Positions 1 to 6,702 are shown, counted from the stretch's first letter. The stretch is DNA of 7,870 bases from an uncultured Clostridia bacterium (GCA_947631585.1 CANRLY010000084.1:1-7870); one strand, 5' to 3'. Notes: generated from the sequence alone by a model not told the origin. Translations and numbers: made by a program.

Positions 1-32
1 ATACCAGCCTGAGCTTTTTTAAATTTTTTCAT
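1..32 (-). CDS. Start of a truncated gene, probably a small prepilin
   Basis: Only the first ten codons plus two bases are present; the gene continues past the left edge. It begins MKKFKKAQAG, and the next codon starts AT, so the next residue is Ile or Met. A short basic leader ending in Gly, followed by a hydrophobic residue, matches the N-terminus of type IV prepilins, where prepilin peptidase cuts after the Gly. An AAAGGACGG ribosome binding site lies 8-10 bases upstream of the ATG. The start is 33 bases after the stop of the large minor pilin, so the two are probably co-transcribed. An out-of-frame ATG at 49-51 opens only a 10-codon ORF and is not preferred. The prepilin identity is inferred from ten residues and from context. 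Confidence 0.55.
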   Translation of the reverse strand, partial: MKKFKKAQAG

Positions 33-65
33 AGCTGAACCGTCCTTTCATAGTTTCCTGATCTG

Positions 66-2417
66 TCAGTTCAGATTCTGCGAATATTTCAGCACGTCGT
101 ATCCCACAACTTTTTCTGTTCCGGAAACGCTTGCCTTAGAAAGCGTAGACCTGCTCGAAGGCTCTCTGAACGCAACGAACGATCTGTTGCCCACATCGAG
201 TTTTCCTGTGATAAGCGAACCCAGAGCGAACACCGGCTCGCTGATCTCCATAGGACTTCCTGAATCGCCAGTAACCAGCTTCATTGTGGGAGCTGTCGCA
301 TTGTAGGTAACGTTAGCCTCGTTTGCGTAGAAAGTTCCCTCGAACTGGCAGGCGTTCTGAGCGTTTATCTGAGTTCCCTTTGTCAGGAAGTAGAAGATAT
401 AGCCGTAACCGGGGTCATAAGTTCCGGGAATTTCTCTTCCGGTGATATTTATCGGCATAGTACCGCAGCTGACTCCTGCAACGCTGTAGCCCACATCGCC
501 GTTCTTCCAGGTGTCGTAGTCGCCTATGCAGACGTTATCCATGTAGACAGAAGCGTTCTCCACGAATCCGCTGTGGAGCGAATCCACAACTATCTTCTTG
601 CCGTGGCTGTCAAGCACATCAGCGCCGGCATCGTCCTTTTTGTACTGAGGAGTAACAGTAGGAGTTCCCGGTGCGCCCGTGATGGTGTCCACCGCAAAGT
701 AGCAGAATCCCGGTGTGCCGGAAGTAGAATCCTCCAGCGACTTGGTGGTATTCTTGACCAGTATCTTTCTGCCGTTGTTAAGGTTCAGACCGTTCTCGAA
801 CACGATGATAACGTCCGGTCCGGTGACCTCTATAAGAATGTTGTTGACATTGTTCATGTCGGAATTTTTCATGTAGCAGCTTCCGGTGATTATCTTGTCG
901 AAGTGTATGCCCTCGTAATCACCGTCGCTGTAGTTGTTAAGCGAGTAAGCGTTAGGATTTGCGCAAATGTTCTTGAAAGCAGTACCGATCGTGCTGACAT
1001 CTGTGTCGTCCGAGATGAGCATATCCTCAGGGTAGTAAACGAACTTAGTTCCTTCATACTCAAGACTCGGCGCAGTTGCTCTGGAAGTCGTCTTTACTGC
1101 GTTGAAAGTAGAAGCGTCCAGCGGCAGAGTAGGATCTGTCGCAGCCCTTATGCCCTCGTAAGTAAATCCGTTGGCAACGCCTGTAGCGGCAGTTCTGTCA
1201 GTGTCTTCCAAAACGGTGTAAGCTCCGATTATATCACCGAGAACATACAAGTTTCCGTAAACCTTGAAGGAGCAGCCCGGAGCAATGTAGAGGTTGCCCT
1301 CGATGTAAACATCGCCGTGTATCTCAACGGTCATTCCGCTTCCCATGTCAACTACGAAGTTTCCGGCAAGCTCAGCGTTAGTGTCTCCGCCGGTATTAGC
1401 GCCGCCGGCAGCAAAGCAGTAAACATTACCGTACTGAACGTAGCTGTTGCCCGTTCCGAACTGTGTGACCAGCGTGCTGGTAACTGAAGAAAGGGTAGTG
1501 AGCCTCATAGCCACCAGACGGCTGAAGTAAGTGTTGGAAGTGACCATATCTTTAAGACCCAGCACCACGCCTGGAGCAAACAGGTCAACGTCGCCTGTGC
1601 GCACGCCTGTGGTCGGGTCGTAACTTGAGTTTTTGCCCAGCTTAACGTGAGTAGCGTCGGTAACAAAGGTGTTTCCTGCGTTCACATAGTTGGAAGTGTT
1701 GTCGTTCTGCTTGGCGATCTCAGAGATAATGCTGGGTTCGTTCTGCACCAGATAAACATACTTAGATGCAGTCAGCGAAACGCCCTCGTCGCTCACTGAG
1801 TTCTTGAACGAGATCATGTTGTGCGCAACAACAGTACCATACTGCTGGTACTTGCCGTATATCTTGGCTTCGTTGCCCAGCTTGTAGACCATGTTCTCGT
1901 TGGTGTCGTTAGTTCCCACAACGTTTCCGAGAACGTTCAGGTTGTCGTAATAAGCATCGCTTGTGCCTTTAAGTTCGATAGCGTTTTTGAGGGGAGACTC
2001 TCCCGGCTCGTTCACGCTTCTCAGGAAGCAGGCGACTGTGTCCTCTTCGCCGTTGTTAAGAGTAGCGGTGGAAATAACTTTGATGTAACCAGTACCCTTT
2101 TCCACCTTAATTACACAAGTACCCATGCCGTCCAGATCTATAGGCTCGCTGACGCCGCCCGCCTCAGCAATAAGCTCAAAGCTGTCCCAGTTGGGGTTAT
2201 CCGGCGTAAGCACTGAATCCATAAAGGTCTCAAGACAGGTAGAAGCCGTGTAATAAGCCTGTTTTTCACGAACGTTTTCAATGCTGCGTTCGCTTGCCTG
2301 CCGCACGAACGAGAACGCCGTTGCAGCCACCAAAGACGCAAAAGTCATTATGGTAAGCACTGCAAGCAATACGCTTCCGTCCTGATTTGCGCTTTTCTTA
2401 CCGAAAAACTTCTTCAT
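66..2417 (-). CDS. Large PilX/GspK-like minor pilin with beta-solenoid-like passenger
   Basis: The protein has 783 residues. It starts with a short basic leader (residues 1-14, ending Gln-Asp-Gly), then one hydrophobic helix at about 15-38, then a polar amphipathic stretch (about 39-60). This is the N-terminal pattern of PilX/GspK-type pilins. Gly14 fits the prepilin peptidase site, but position +5 of the mature protein is Ala19, not the usual Glu. GspK-class tip pilins also lack that Glu. The rest is a large extracytoplasmic region rich in Gly, Asn, Thr and Asp. Residues about 350-400 hold short alternating hydrophobic strands with regular Gly turns (HGDVYIEG, YGNLYVLGD), like a right-handed beta-solenoid. 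Similar strand-turn patterns occur near 145-205 and 525-555. Classical PilX is under 200 residues, so this is several times longer. The start has an AGAAAGGA site 10 bases upstream. A surface or pilus-tip adhesin role is inference; no ligand can be read from the sequence. Confidence 0.75.
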   Translation of the reverse strand: MKKFFGKKSANQDGSVLLAVLTIMTFASLVAATAFSFVRQASERSIENVREKQAYYTASTCLETFMDSVLTPDNPNWDSFELIAEAGGVSEPIDLDGMGTCVIKVEKGTGYIKVISTATLNNGEEDTVACFLRSVNEPGESPLKNAIELKGTSDAYYDNLNVLGNVVGTNDTNENMVYKLGNEAKIYGKYQQYGTVVAHNMISFKNSVSDEGVSLTASKYVYLVQNEPSIISEIAKQNDNTSNYVNAGNTFVTDATHVKLGKNSSYDPTTGVRTGDVDLFAPGVVLGLKDMVTSNTYFSRLVAMRLTTLSSVTSTLVTQFGTGNSYVQYGNVYCFAAGGANTGGDTNAELAGNFVVDMGSGMTVEIHGDVYIEGNLYIAPGCSFKVYGNLYVLGDIIGAYTVLEDTDRTAATGVANGFTYEGIRAATDPTLPLDASTFNAVKTTSRATAPSLEYEGTKFVYYPEDMLISDDTDVSTIGTAFKNICANPNAYSLNNYSDGDYEGIHFDKIITGSCYMKNSDMNNVNNILIEVTGPDVIIVFENGLNLNNGRKILVKNTTKSLEDSTSGTPGFCYFAVDTITGAPGTPTVTPQYKKDDAGADVLDSHGKKIVVDSLHSGFVENASVYMDNVCIGDYDTWKNGDVGYSVAGVSCGTMPINITGREIPGTYDPGYGYIFYFLTKGTQINAQNACQFEGTFYANEANVTYNATAPTMKLVTGDSGSPMEISEPVFALGSLITGKLDVGNRSFVAFREPSSRSTLSKASVSGTEKVVGYDVLKYSQNLN

Positions 2418-2667
2418 GCGTAACCATTCCTTTCTGCACCCATGCGGTGCGACTGATGTATGTTTTCTGCTCCGTAAGACTTGACGTCCGCAGCCTGAGG
2501 CCGGCGAACTACCCGCCGACCTGCCAGCCGCTGCGCATTTCCGCAGCTTCCGGACTTCAGCCGATCACCGGACTTTGGCTCCGGTCCCCAAGACCTCCAC
2601 CCGATCACCGGCTTCCGCGCGAACTTACCTTTGGAACTGCGCACCCCCTGACGGAACAGACCGTCTC

Positions 2668-2673
2668 ATAATA
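2668..2673 (-). promoter_or_regulatory. Weak extended -10-like sequence upstream of the minor pilin gene
   Basis: On the minus strand the sequence reads TGGTATTAT, an extended -10 (TGn) next to TATTAT, one base from TATAAT. No good -35 lies 16-18 bases upstream. A start here would give a leader of about 240 bases before the minor pilin gene, beginning with a GACGG/CCGTC hairpin (2650-2665). It could give the pilin its own expression beyond operon read-through, but chance occurrence is quite possible. Confidence 0.2.
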
Positions 2674-2723
2674 CCACTTTCTAGGCTGCCTGACTTCCGC
2701 TGAATGGGGCTTGACCCAGCATA

Positions 2724-2920
2724 GCCCGATTCCCGAACTCCAGCCCGAACTTCCGAACCTCCAGCCCGATTCCCGAACCGCCGCCCAGTCTCCCGAACTC
2801 CAGCCCGAACTCCCAGACCTCCGCCCGAACTCCGAACCTCCGCCCGAACTCCCGAACCTCAGCCCAGACTCCCGAACCTCCGCCCGACTCCCAGACCTCA
2901 GCCCGAACTCCCGAACCTCC
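2724..2920. repeat. About ten tandem copies of a 19-21 bp unit
   Basis: Ten consecutive units start at 2724, 2743, 2764, 2783, 2803, 2823, 2842, 2862, 2882 and 2901. The plus-strand consensus is GCCCGAACTCCCGAACCTCC. Single-base differences and 1-bp length changes distinguish the copies, so the array is old or drifting. Each unit is itself nearly two copies of a 10-bp half (CCGAACTC / CCGAACCTC). The length is not a multiple of three and varies, which argues against a protein repeat. In the minus-strand (operon) transcript, complete GGAGG motifs fall at 2758-2762, 2818-2822, 2837-2841, 2877-2881 and 2916-2920, at multiples of about 20 bases. The function is unknown. Confidence 0.9.
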
Positions 2921-2950
2921 GCCCCGGAATTCCGCCCCCGGCGTGACAGG

Positions 2951-2995
2951 CAAAATAAACACCGAGCGGTGAAGACGATAATTACCGCCTTCACC
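2951..2995 (-). terminator. Candidate terminator or attenuator just after pilO
   Basis: About 20 bases past the pilO stop, the minus strand has a 7-bp stem GGTGAAG/CTTCACC (2989-2995 with 2968-2974) around a 14-base loop. It is followed by CACC-GCTC-GGTG (2971-2960) and then TTTATTTT. The second, short hairpin shares bases with the first, so the two exclude each other; an alternative ACCGC/GCGGT pairing also exists. The stems are short and the T-run is interrupted, so termination would be partial at best. This would reduce, not abolish, read-through into the minor pilin gene. Confidence 0.35.
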
Positions 2996-3014
2996 TGTGA
3001 TGTTAGCTATAAGA

Positions 3015-3749
3015 TCAGCTTGCCGACTCTTCAGCGGCAGCGTCGCCAATACCCAGCTGCTCCATGAGCTCGTCAACGTTAGAGCCGGGCAGCTCTATGA
3101 TAAAGTAGAGAGTGAACGACATATTTCCTTCCAGCTCGTCAGATAGATAGTCAGTGATAGCAAGGTTTGTAACTACCAGGCTGGCTTTGTTGTTGCTGGT
3201 CGGAACTTTGTCAAGGAACTTGAGCAGATTTTCCTTTGTAGCCTTGAAGTTTACGCTGTAGTTGTAGCAAGCCACAGTCTCACCGGTAAGAGTGTTTGTG
3301 GTCGGAGTCTGCTGAGTCTCCTGTCCTCCGTTGGTAACTGAATCTATTATCGGTATGTCCAGACCCGCTTCGTCCTCAACAGTGTAAGGAACTATCGCAA
3401 TGGCGTTAGGACCGGTAATGGTCATGTTGGTTATCTCGATGGGGTTGGAGGCGTTTGAAAGCAGCGTTTCCACGATGTCCTCCGCCTCGTAAGCTCTCTG
3501 CATACCGTAGAAGCTTCCGCCGTTGGTCTGAGCTTGTTTAAGTATCTCGTTGCAGTCCTCTTTTACGGTCTTGGCGGATTCCAGATCCTGCTGGACCTGG
3601 GTGTACTCCTGATTTATCGCCGTGAGGTCGTCGTTAGCCTTGCCCACGTCCTGTATCTTCGGCTTAACGAAGAACCATATTCCCAAAGCCCAGATAGCCA
3701 GAAGCACGAATGCCAGCAAAAGTACCTTGTCTCTTTGTGTAAGTCTCAT
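3015..3749 (-). CDS. pilO: Type IV pilus assembly platform protein PilO
   Basis: A 244-residue bitopic inner-membrane protein with PilO layout: a short basic cytoplasmic N-terminus (MRLTQRDK), one transmembrane helix at about 9-29, a charged coiled-coil stretch at about 35-70, and an extracytoplasmic alpha/beta region. The strand-rich part at about 158-222 (YNYSVNFKATKENLLKFLDKV followed by MSFTLYFIIEL) resembles the ferredoxin-like fold of PilO/GspM. Length is slightly above the usual 200 or so; the extra appears to be a polar Gln/Thr/Asn loop at about 135-155. In known systems PilO dimerises with PilN and links the PilM-bound ring to the rest of the pilus machine. Here it follows the PilM-PilN fusion directly, as its partner should. 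Start choice: GTG at 3755 overlaps the upstream stop but lies only 4 bases from the AGGAGG, while ATG at 3749 is 10 bases away, and I prefer the ATG. Family assignment rests on topology, length and context. Confidence 0.82.
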   Translation of the reverse strand: MRLTQRDKVLLLAFVLLAIWALGIWFFVKPKIQDVGKANDDLTAINQEYTQVQQDLESAKTVKEDCNEILKQAQTNGGSFYGMQRAYEAEDIVETLLSNASNPIEITNMTITGPNAIAIVPYTVEDEAGLDIPIIDSVTNGGQETQQTPTTNTLTGETVACYNYSVNFKATKENLLKFLDKVPTSNNKASLVVTNLAITDYLSDELEGNMSFTLYFIIELPGSNVDELMEQLGIGDAAAEESAS

Positions 3750-3751
3750 TA

Positions 3752-5248
3752 TCACTTAGCCTCCTCTGTAGTAGTCTCAGCGACCTCTTTCTCTTTCAGA
3801 GTAAGAGTCAGGGACGGTATCTGAACTGCGCCGGTCTCTTCGTTCTGAGTCCAGCCGGAGTAAGCCACGTCAGCGTAATCTCCGCTTTCCACCAGAGCCT
3901 TTATCAGCGCTCTCGGGTTACTCTGAGAGCCCATTGTAATGTTTCCTATAACTATATTTCCTGCAATGTTGTAAGTGAAGGTCTGATAAGTGATCTCCGC
4001 ACCCATCTTGTCAGCCAGCTTGTCAAATTCCGCCTTTGTGATTATAGGCAGCGACCTGAGAGCTGCGTCTGCGTTCTTTACCCTGACGTTGTAATCTACA
4101 AGTCCGTCATAAACGTCATTGTACTTCTGGTACTCTTCTATCTGCGACTTGGTGCTGTCGATATCTTTCTGGACATCGGCAATATCATTTCGCACAGATT
4201 TTTCTTTAAGTCCCACCAGGAAAGTTATTCCGAACAGCACTACTATAGAAGCAGCCACGCAGATACCAACAGTGATAAGGAAGTTGTTAAGTCCTGCGCT
4301 TGAACGTCCTGTCTGGGAATCTATCTCCAGCAGGTTGATCTTTTCAGTCGCCTTGTTTCTCTTGTAAAGAGCGCCGATGGCGTTAGCGAACTCAGTGAAC
4401 TCAAAGTTCTCAAAACCTGTGATGTTGTTTGGAACTCCCAGTATGGAGGGTCTTACCTCCATCTGTTCCAGGGAGTCAGCCAGCTCCTTGTAGTCGCCTA
4501 TCTCGCCGTAGAGGATTACATTTGAAACTCCCGAACCGCCTCTTGCCCTGTTGAACTGAGTCATACGGAAGATGTTCTCATTAAGGGCCTCGAATATGTA
4601 GTTATCGCCGTCGTAGTCGTCCTCCGAGATAGGAGTATATCTTGCGAAAGCCATCTGACCGTTTTCAAACAAGGTCATTCCCAGGAAGTCCTTGTTTATC
4701 TGGATAACCAGCAGCGGCATTCTTTCAAGGTTGCTGGAGTCCTGGAGCACTATTCTTGTAATTGAGTTACAGCAGATGTTTACCGATCTGAGCTTAATGC
4801 TCATTATGTTGAAAACTTTTCTGTAACTGTCAACTATAGCAGCCGGGCAGGCGGTCGCCAGCACCTTCAGAGCGCCGGGGTCCTCCTCGCCGGCGTCGCC
4901 TACTATAGTATATGAAATAGAGTACTCATCGGTAAGTCCCATTTCATGTATCATCTGGTTCTGCACCATAGTGAGCAGCTGTTCGCCCTTAGCTCTCGGA
5001 ACTGTCAGTTCCTTGAAAACTATTGCGCTTGACGAGAACGAAATAATAGCGTCCCTGTCCATCATGTTTTCCGCTTTAAGATTTGTGGTTATGATATCCG
5101 CCACACCGGAGAGGTTCAAGATCTCACCGTTCTGTATCATATCCGGATCTATATCCAGTTTCAGTGAACGGTCGATACGGATCTTTCCGCCGACGTTAGC
5201 GCCCTTTACCACATTGATTTGTCTGTCCGATATATCAAATGACAGCAT
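3752..5248 (-). CDS. pilM: Fused PilM-PilN type IV pilus platform protein (GspL-like layout)
   Basis: A 498-residue protein in two parts. Residues 1 to about 298 follow the PilM actin-like fold: an N-terminal strand pair (LSFDISDRQINVVK), the PilM-type segment ending MVQNQMIHEMGLTDEYSIS at about 93-111, a second strand pair at about 178-204, and a C-terminal FANAIGALYKR helix (286-296). Residues 304-307 are INLL, the start of the INLLP motif by which separate PilN proteins bind PilM. Then come a transmembrane helix (about 321-345), a charged coiled coil (about 347-385) and an extracytoplasmic alpha/beta domain (about 390-485) like PilN. Normally these are two genes; one chain with cytoplasmic actin-like, membrane and periplasmic-side parts is the layout of GspL in type II secretion. 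Nucleotide-binding motifs look degenerate (D5-I-S-D instead of DxGS; QIN at 183-185 instead of DIG; GEIG at 248-251 instead of GGG). It lies between pilC and pilO. The start has AGAGGGG about 10 bases upstream. Confidence 0.85.
   Translation of the reverse strand: MLSFDISDRQINVVKGANVGGKIRIDRSLKLDIDPDMIQNGEILNLSGVADIITTNLKAENMMDRDAIISFSSSAIVFKELTVPRAKGEQLLTMVQNQMIHEMGLTDEYSISYTIVGDAGEEDPGALKVLATACPAAIVDSYRKVFNIMSIKLRSVNICCNSITRIVLQDSSNLERMPLLVIQINKDFLGMTLFENGQMAFARYTPISEDDYDGDNYIFEALNENIFRMTQFNRARGGSGVSNVILYGEIGDYKELADSLEQMEVRPSILGVPNNITGFENFEFTEFANAIGALYKRNKATEKINLLEIDSQTGRSSAGLNNFLITVGICVAASIVVLFGITFLVGLKEKSVRNDIADVQKDIDSTKSQIEEYQKYNDVYDGLVDYNVRVKNADAALRSLPIITKAEFDKLADKMGAEITYQTFTYNIAGNIVIGNITMGSQSNPRALIKALVESGDYADVAYSGWTQNEETGAVQIPSLTLTLKEKEVAETTTEEAK
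3760..3765 (-). promoter_or_regulatory. Ribosome binding site deciding the pilO start
   Basis: A perfect AGGAGG on the minus strand sits inside the last codons of the PilM-PilN gene. It is 10 bases from ATG (3749) and 4 bases from GTG (3755), which favours the ATG. Placement inside the upstream gene suggests translational coupling of the two platform proteins. Confidence 0.75.
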
Positions 5249-5256
5249 TTATTCAT

Positions 5257-5322
5257 TCACCCCTCTAAAGATTTGGATTTTCTTTTGTATTCAGACTGCC
5301 GCAGAGCGATCATAGCCATCAT
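5257..5322 (-). CDS. Possible 21-residue leader ORF between pilC and pilM-pilN
   Basis: An ATG shares its A with the pilC stop (TGATG) and opens a 21-codon reading frame starting MMAMIALRQSEYKRKSKSLE and ending TGA 8 bases before the pilM-pilN start. The frame almost exactly fills the spacer and its last codons contain the ribosome binding site of the next gene. No own ribosome binding site is evident, so it could only be translated by coupling from pilC. It may be fortuitous; there is no family match I recognise. Confidence 0.2.
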   Translation of the reverse strand: MMAMIALRQSEYKRKSKSLEG

Positions 5323-6515
5323 CAGGCTGTGATGTTGCCCATGCTGCCGTACAGCATCGGGAAGATACCCGCAAGACAAAGACCTATCGCAAGACCCATT
5401 ATGATTATCATAAGAGGTTCCATCATGCCTACCAGTTTGCTGATAGCCGAATCAGATTCCTCTTCGTAGTAATCGGCGGTCTTGGCAAGTATCTCGTCCA
5501 GCGCACCGGATTCCTCGCCGACGTAGATTATCGAGCAGAACATCGACTCGAAAACTTCTGTTTTCTGGATAGAAGTTGAAAGCGGCTGACCTTGTTTTAC
5601 CTCGTCGATGACCTGGATAAAGCAGTTGTCTATGTACCTGTTTCCAAGCACCCTGGAAGATCTTTCAAGGCATTCCACCATCGGTATACCCGAAGAATAC
5701 AGCGAAGAAAGAGTTCTTGCGAATCTGGCGGTGTAGATCTTTCCGATAAGCTTGCCCACCGCCGGAGCTTTAAGTTTTATCATATCGAACCTGTATCTTA
5801 CGCTGTCGATCTTGAGAGCGTACCAGCAGCCGAATACGATAGCCACTACTATAATAAGTATGAGCCACCATTTTGCAACAAGGAAGTCGCTGAAGTGCAT
5901 AAGCACACGGCTGATGGCAGGCATTTCTTCCTCGGACATCATTCCTGCGAACGACGGCATGATAAGGGTAAACATACCTATTACCATTACAACGCAGAGG
6001 ATACCCAGAATGATAGGATAAGTCATTGCGCCTTTGATCTTGTTGTTTGTTTTGTTTTCGTTAGCGTAGTGGTCGCTGAGCCTGTTCATGGTAACGTCCA
6101 GCGTACCGGAAGATTCGCCGGCGCCCACCATAGAGATAAAGAAGTCGGGGAAAGATCCGGCTTTCATTTCGAGAGCCTCAGTAAAGGTAGCGCCTTTCTG
6201 AACGTCCTCGTAGATCTCCAGACAGCACTGGGTCGCACCTTTTTTCTCCTGCTCCTTGTAAAGGATATCCAAAGCCTTTACGATAGTAAGACCGGAAGTC
6301 ATCATAGCGGCGAGCTGACGGCAGCAGAAAGAAAGTTCCTTGGTAGAAAACTTGTAAACGCTCTTGCCCTTTCCGCCCAGGTTTTCGGTATAGCTTACGC
6401 AGAACCAACCCTGATCGTGTATTTTCTGCAATACCTCCTGACCGTCTTCAGCCTCCATCGTGCCTTTCATGGTCTTGCCGGCAGTGTCCTTGGCGACGTA
6501 GGAATAACTTTTCAT
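5322..6515 (-). CDS. pilC: Type IV pilus inner-membrane platform protein PilC
   Basis: A 397-residue polytopic membrane protein of the PilC/GspF family, at the usual family length. The N-terminal segment (about 1-45, YVAKDTAGKTMKGTMEAED) is the typical small PilC opening. Two homologous T2SSF helical domains follow, about 65-190 and 263-390. Each carries the signature turn: GAGESSGTLD at 131-140 and GEESGALDEI at 333-342. Three hydrophobic segments (about 164-190, 215-235, 367-391) are the expected membrane helices. PilC sits at the centre of the assembly platform and passes ATPase motion to pilin insertion. The matching ATPase PilB is not in this window and must be encoded elsewhere. It is the first gene of the operon, with a promoter 60-90 bases upstream and a GGAGGTG site (6528-6534) 12 bases before the ATG, which is slightly long. 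Nothing suggests damage. Confidence 0.95.
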   Translation of the reverse strand: MKSYSYVAKDTAGKTMKGTMEAEDGQEVLQKIHDQGWFCVSYTENLGGKGKSVYKFSTKELSFCCRQLAAMMTSGLTIVKALDILYKEQEKKGATQCCLEIYEDVQKGATFTEALEMKAGSFPDFFISMVGAGESSGTLDVTMNRLSDHYANENKTNNKIKGAMTYPIILGILCVVMVIGMFTLIMPSFAGMMSEEEMPAISRVLMHFSDFLVAKWWLILIIVVAIVFGCWYALKIDSVRYRFDMIKLKAPAVGKLIGKIYTARFARTLSSLYSSGIPMVECLERSSRVLGNRYIDNCFIQVIDEVKQGQPLSTSIQKTEVFESMFCSIIYVGEESGALDEILAKTADYYEEESDSAISKLVGMMEPLMIIIMGLAIGLCLAGIFPMLYGSMGNITA

Positions 6516-6575
6516 TTTTTAAGATCACACCTCCGAAAAAGCTTATTATCAATACAAATAATAGTATTCTAATAA

Positions 6576-6604
6576 ATTATATCATTTTTTCAGAACATAA
6601 TCAA
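6576..6604 (-). promoter_or_regulatory. Promoter of the pilC-led pilus operon
   Basis: On the minus strand, a -35 TTGATT (6599-6604), a 17-base spacer and a perfect -10 TATAAT (6576-6581) form a good sigma-A-type promoter. Transcription would begin near 6569, giving a leader of about 54 bases before pilC. The DNA upstream of the -35 (to about 6660) is strongly AT-rich, as in UP-element-like regions. No operator palindrome is obvious over the promoter. Confidence 0.8.
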
Positions 6605-6702
6605 GACGATTTTAAATTATTTTTCATTTTAAAGTTACAAATTTTCAGCGAATTTTTATTCATTTTACACAAACCTAGCAAAACATTTGTTCGTTACCGC
6701 AT

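Larger units (their letters stand above)
2418..3014. other. Gene-free, repeat-rich gap inside the pilus operon
   Basis: These 597 bases between pilO and the large minor pilin hold no credible gene. ORFs here are made of the tandem repeat read in several frames, giving Gly/Ser/Arg-rich or Pro/Ser-rich strings with no domain, and none has a convincing ribosome binding site. The gap contains a candidate terminator just after pilO (2951-2995), the 20-bp tandem array (2724-2920), a weak promoter-like sequence near 2668, degenerate copies of the same repeat (about 2550-2625), and a small hairpin (GCACC/GGTGC, 2436-2450) immediately upstream of the minor pilin's ribosome binding site. The composition is C-rich on the plus strand and unlike the flanking genes. 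Confidence 0.7.

Noticed and set aside
573..1487. 304-codon plus-strand ORF opposite the minor pilin.
   Set aside because: It is antisense to a well-supported gene with pilin N-terminus and ribosome binding site; its protein is irregular, with no recognisable domain.
2414..2644. 76-codon minus-strand ORF just before the minor pilin gene.
   Set aside because: It ends inside the start region of the pilin gene, has no hydrophobic or domain signal, and lies in repeat-derived sequence.
2711..3067. Plus-strand Pro/Ser-rich repetitive ORF that looks like a surface repeat protein.
   Set aside because: It is an artefact of the C-rich repeat, with the repeat register shifting between units, no ribosome binding site, no signal peptide, and an end that runs antisense into pilO.
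2605..3076. Two overlapping minus-strand ORFs rich in Gly, Ser, Arg and Glu (129 and 131 codons).
   Set aside because: Both are the 19-21 bp repeat read in different frames. The unit length is not a multiple of three, the frames overlap each other and the pilO end, and there is no ribosome binding site or domain.
5592..6572. 326-codon plus-strand ORF opposite pilC.
   Set aside because: PilC is unmistakable on the other strand; the antisense frame is open because of pilC codon use and is His/Tyr-rich without a domain.
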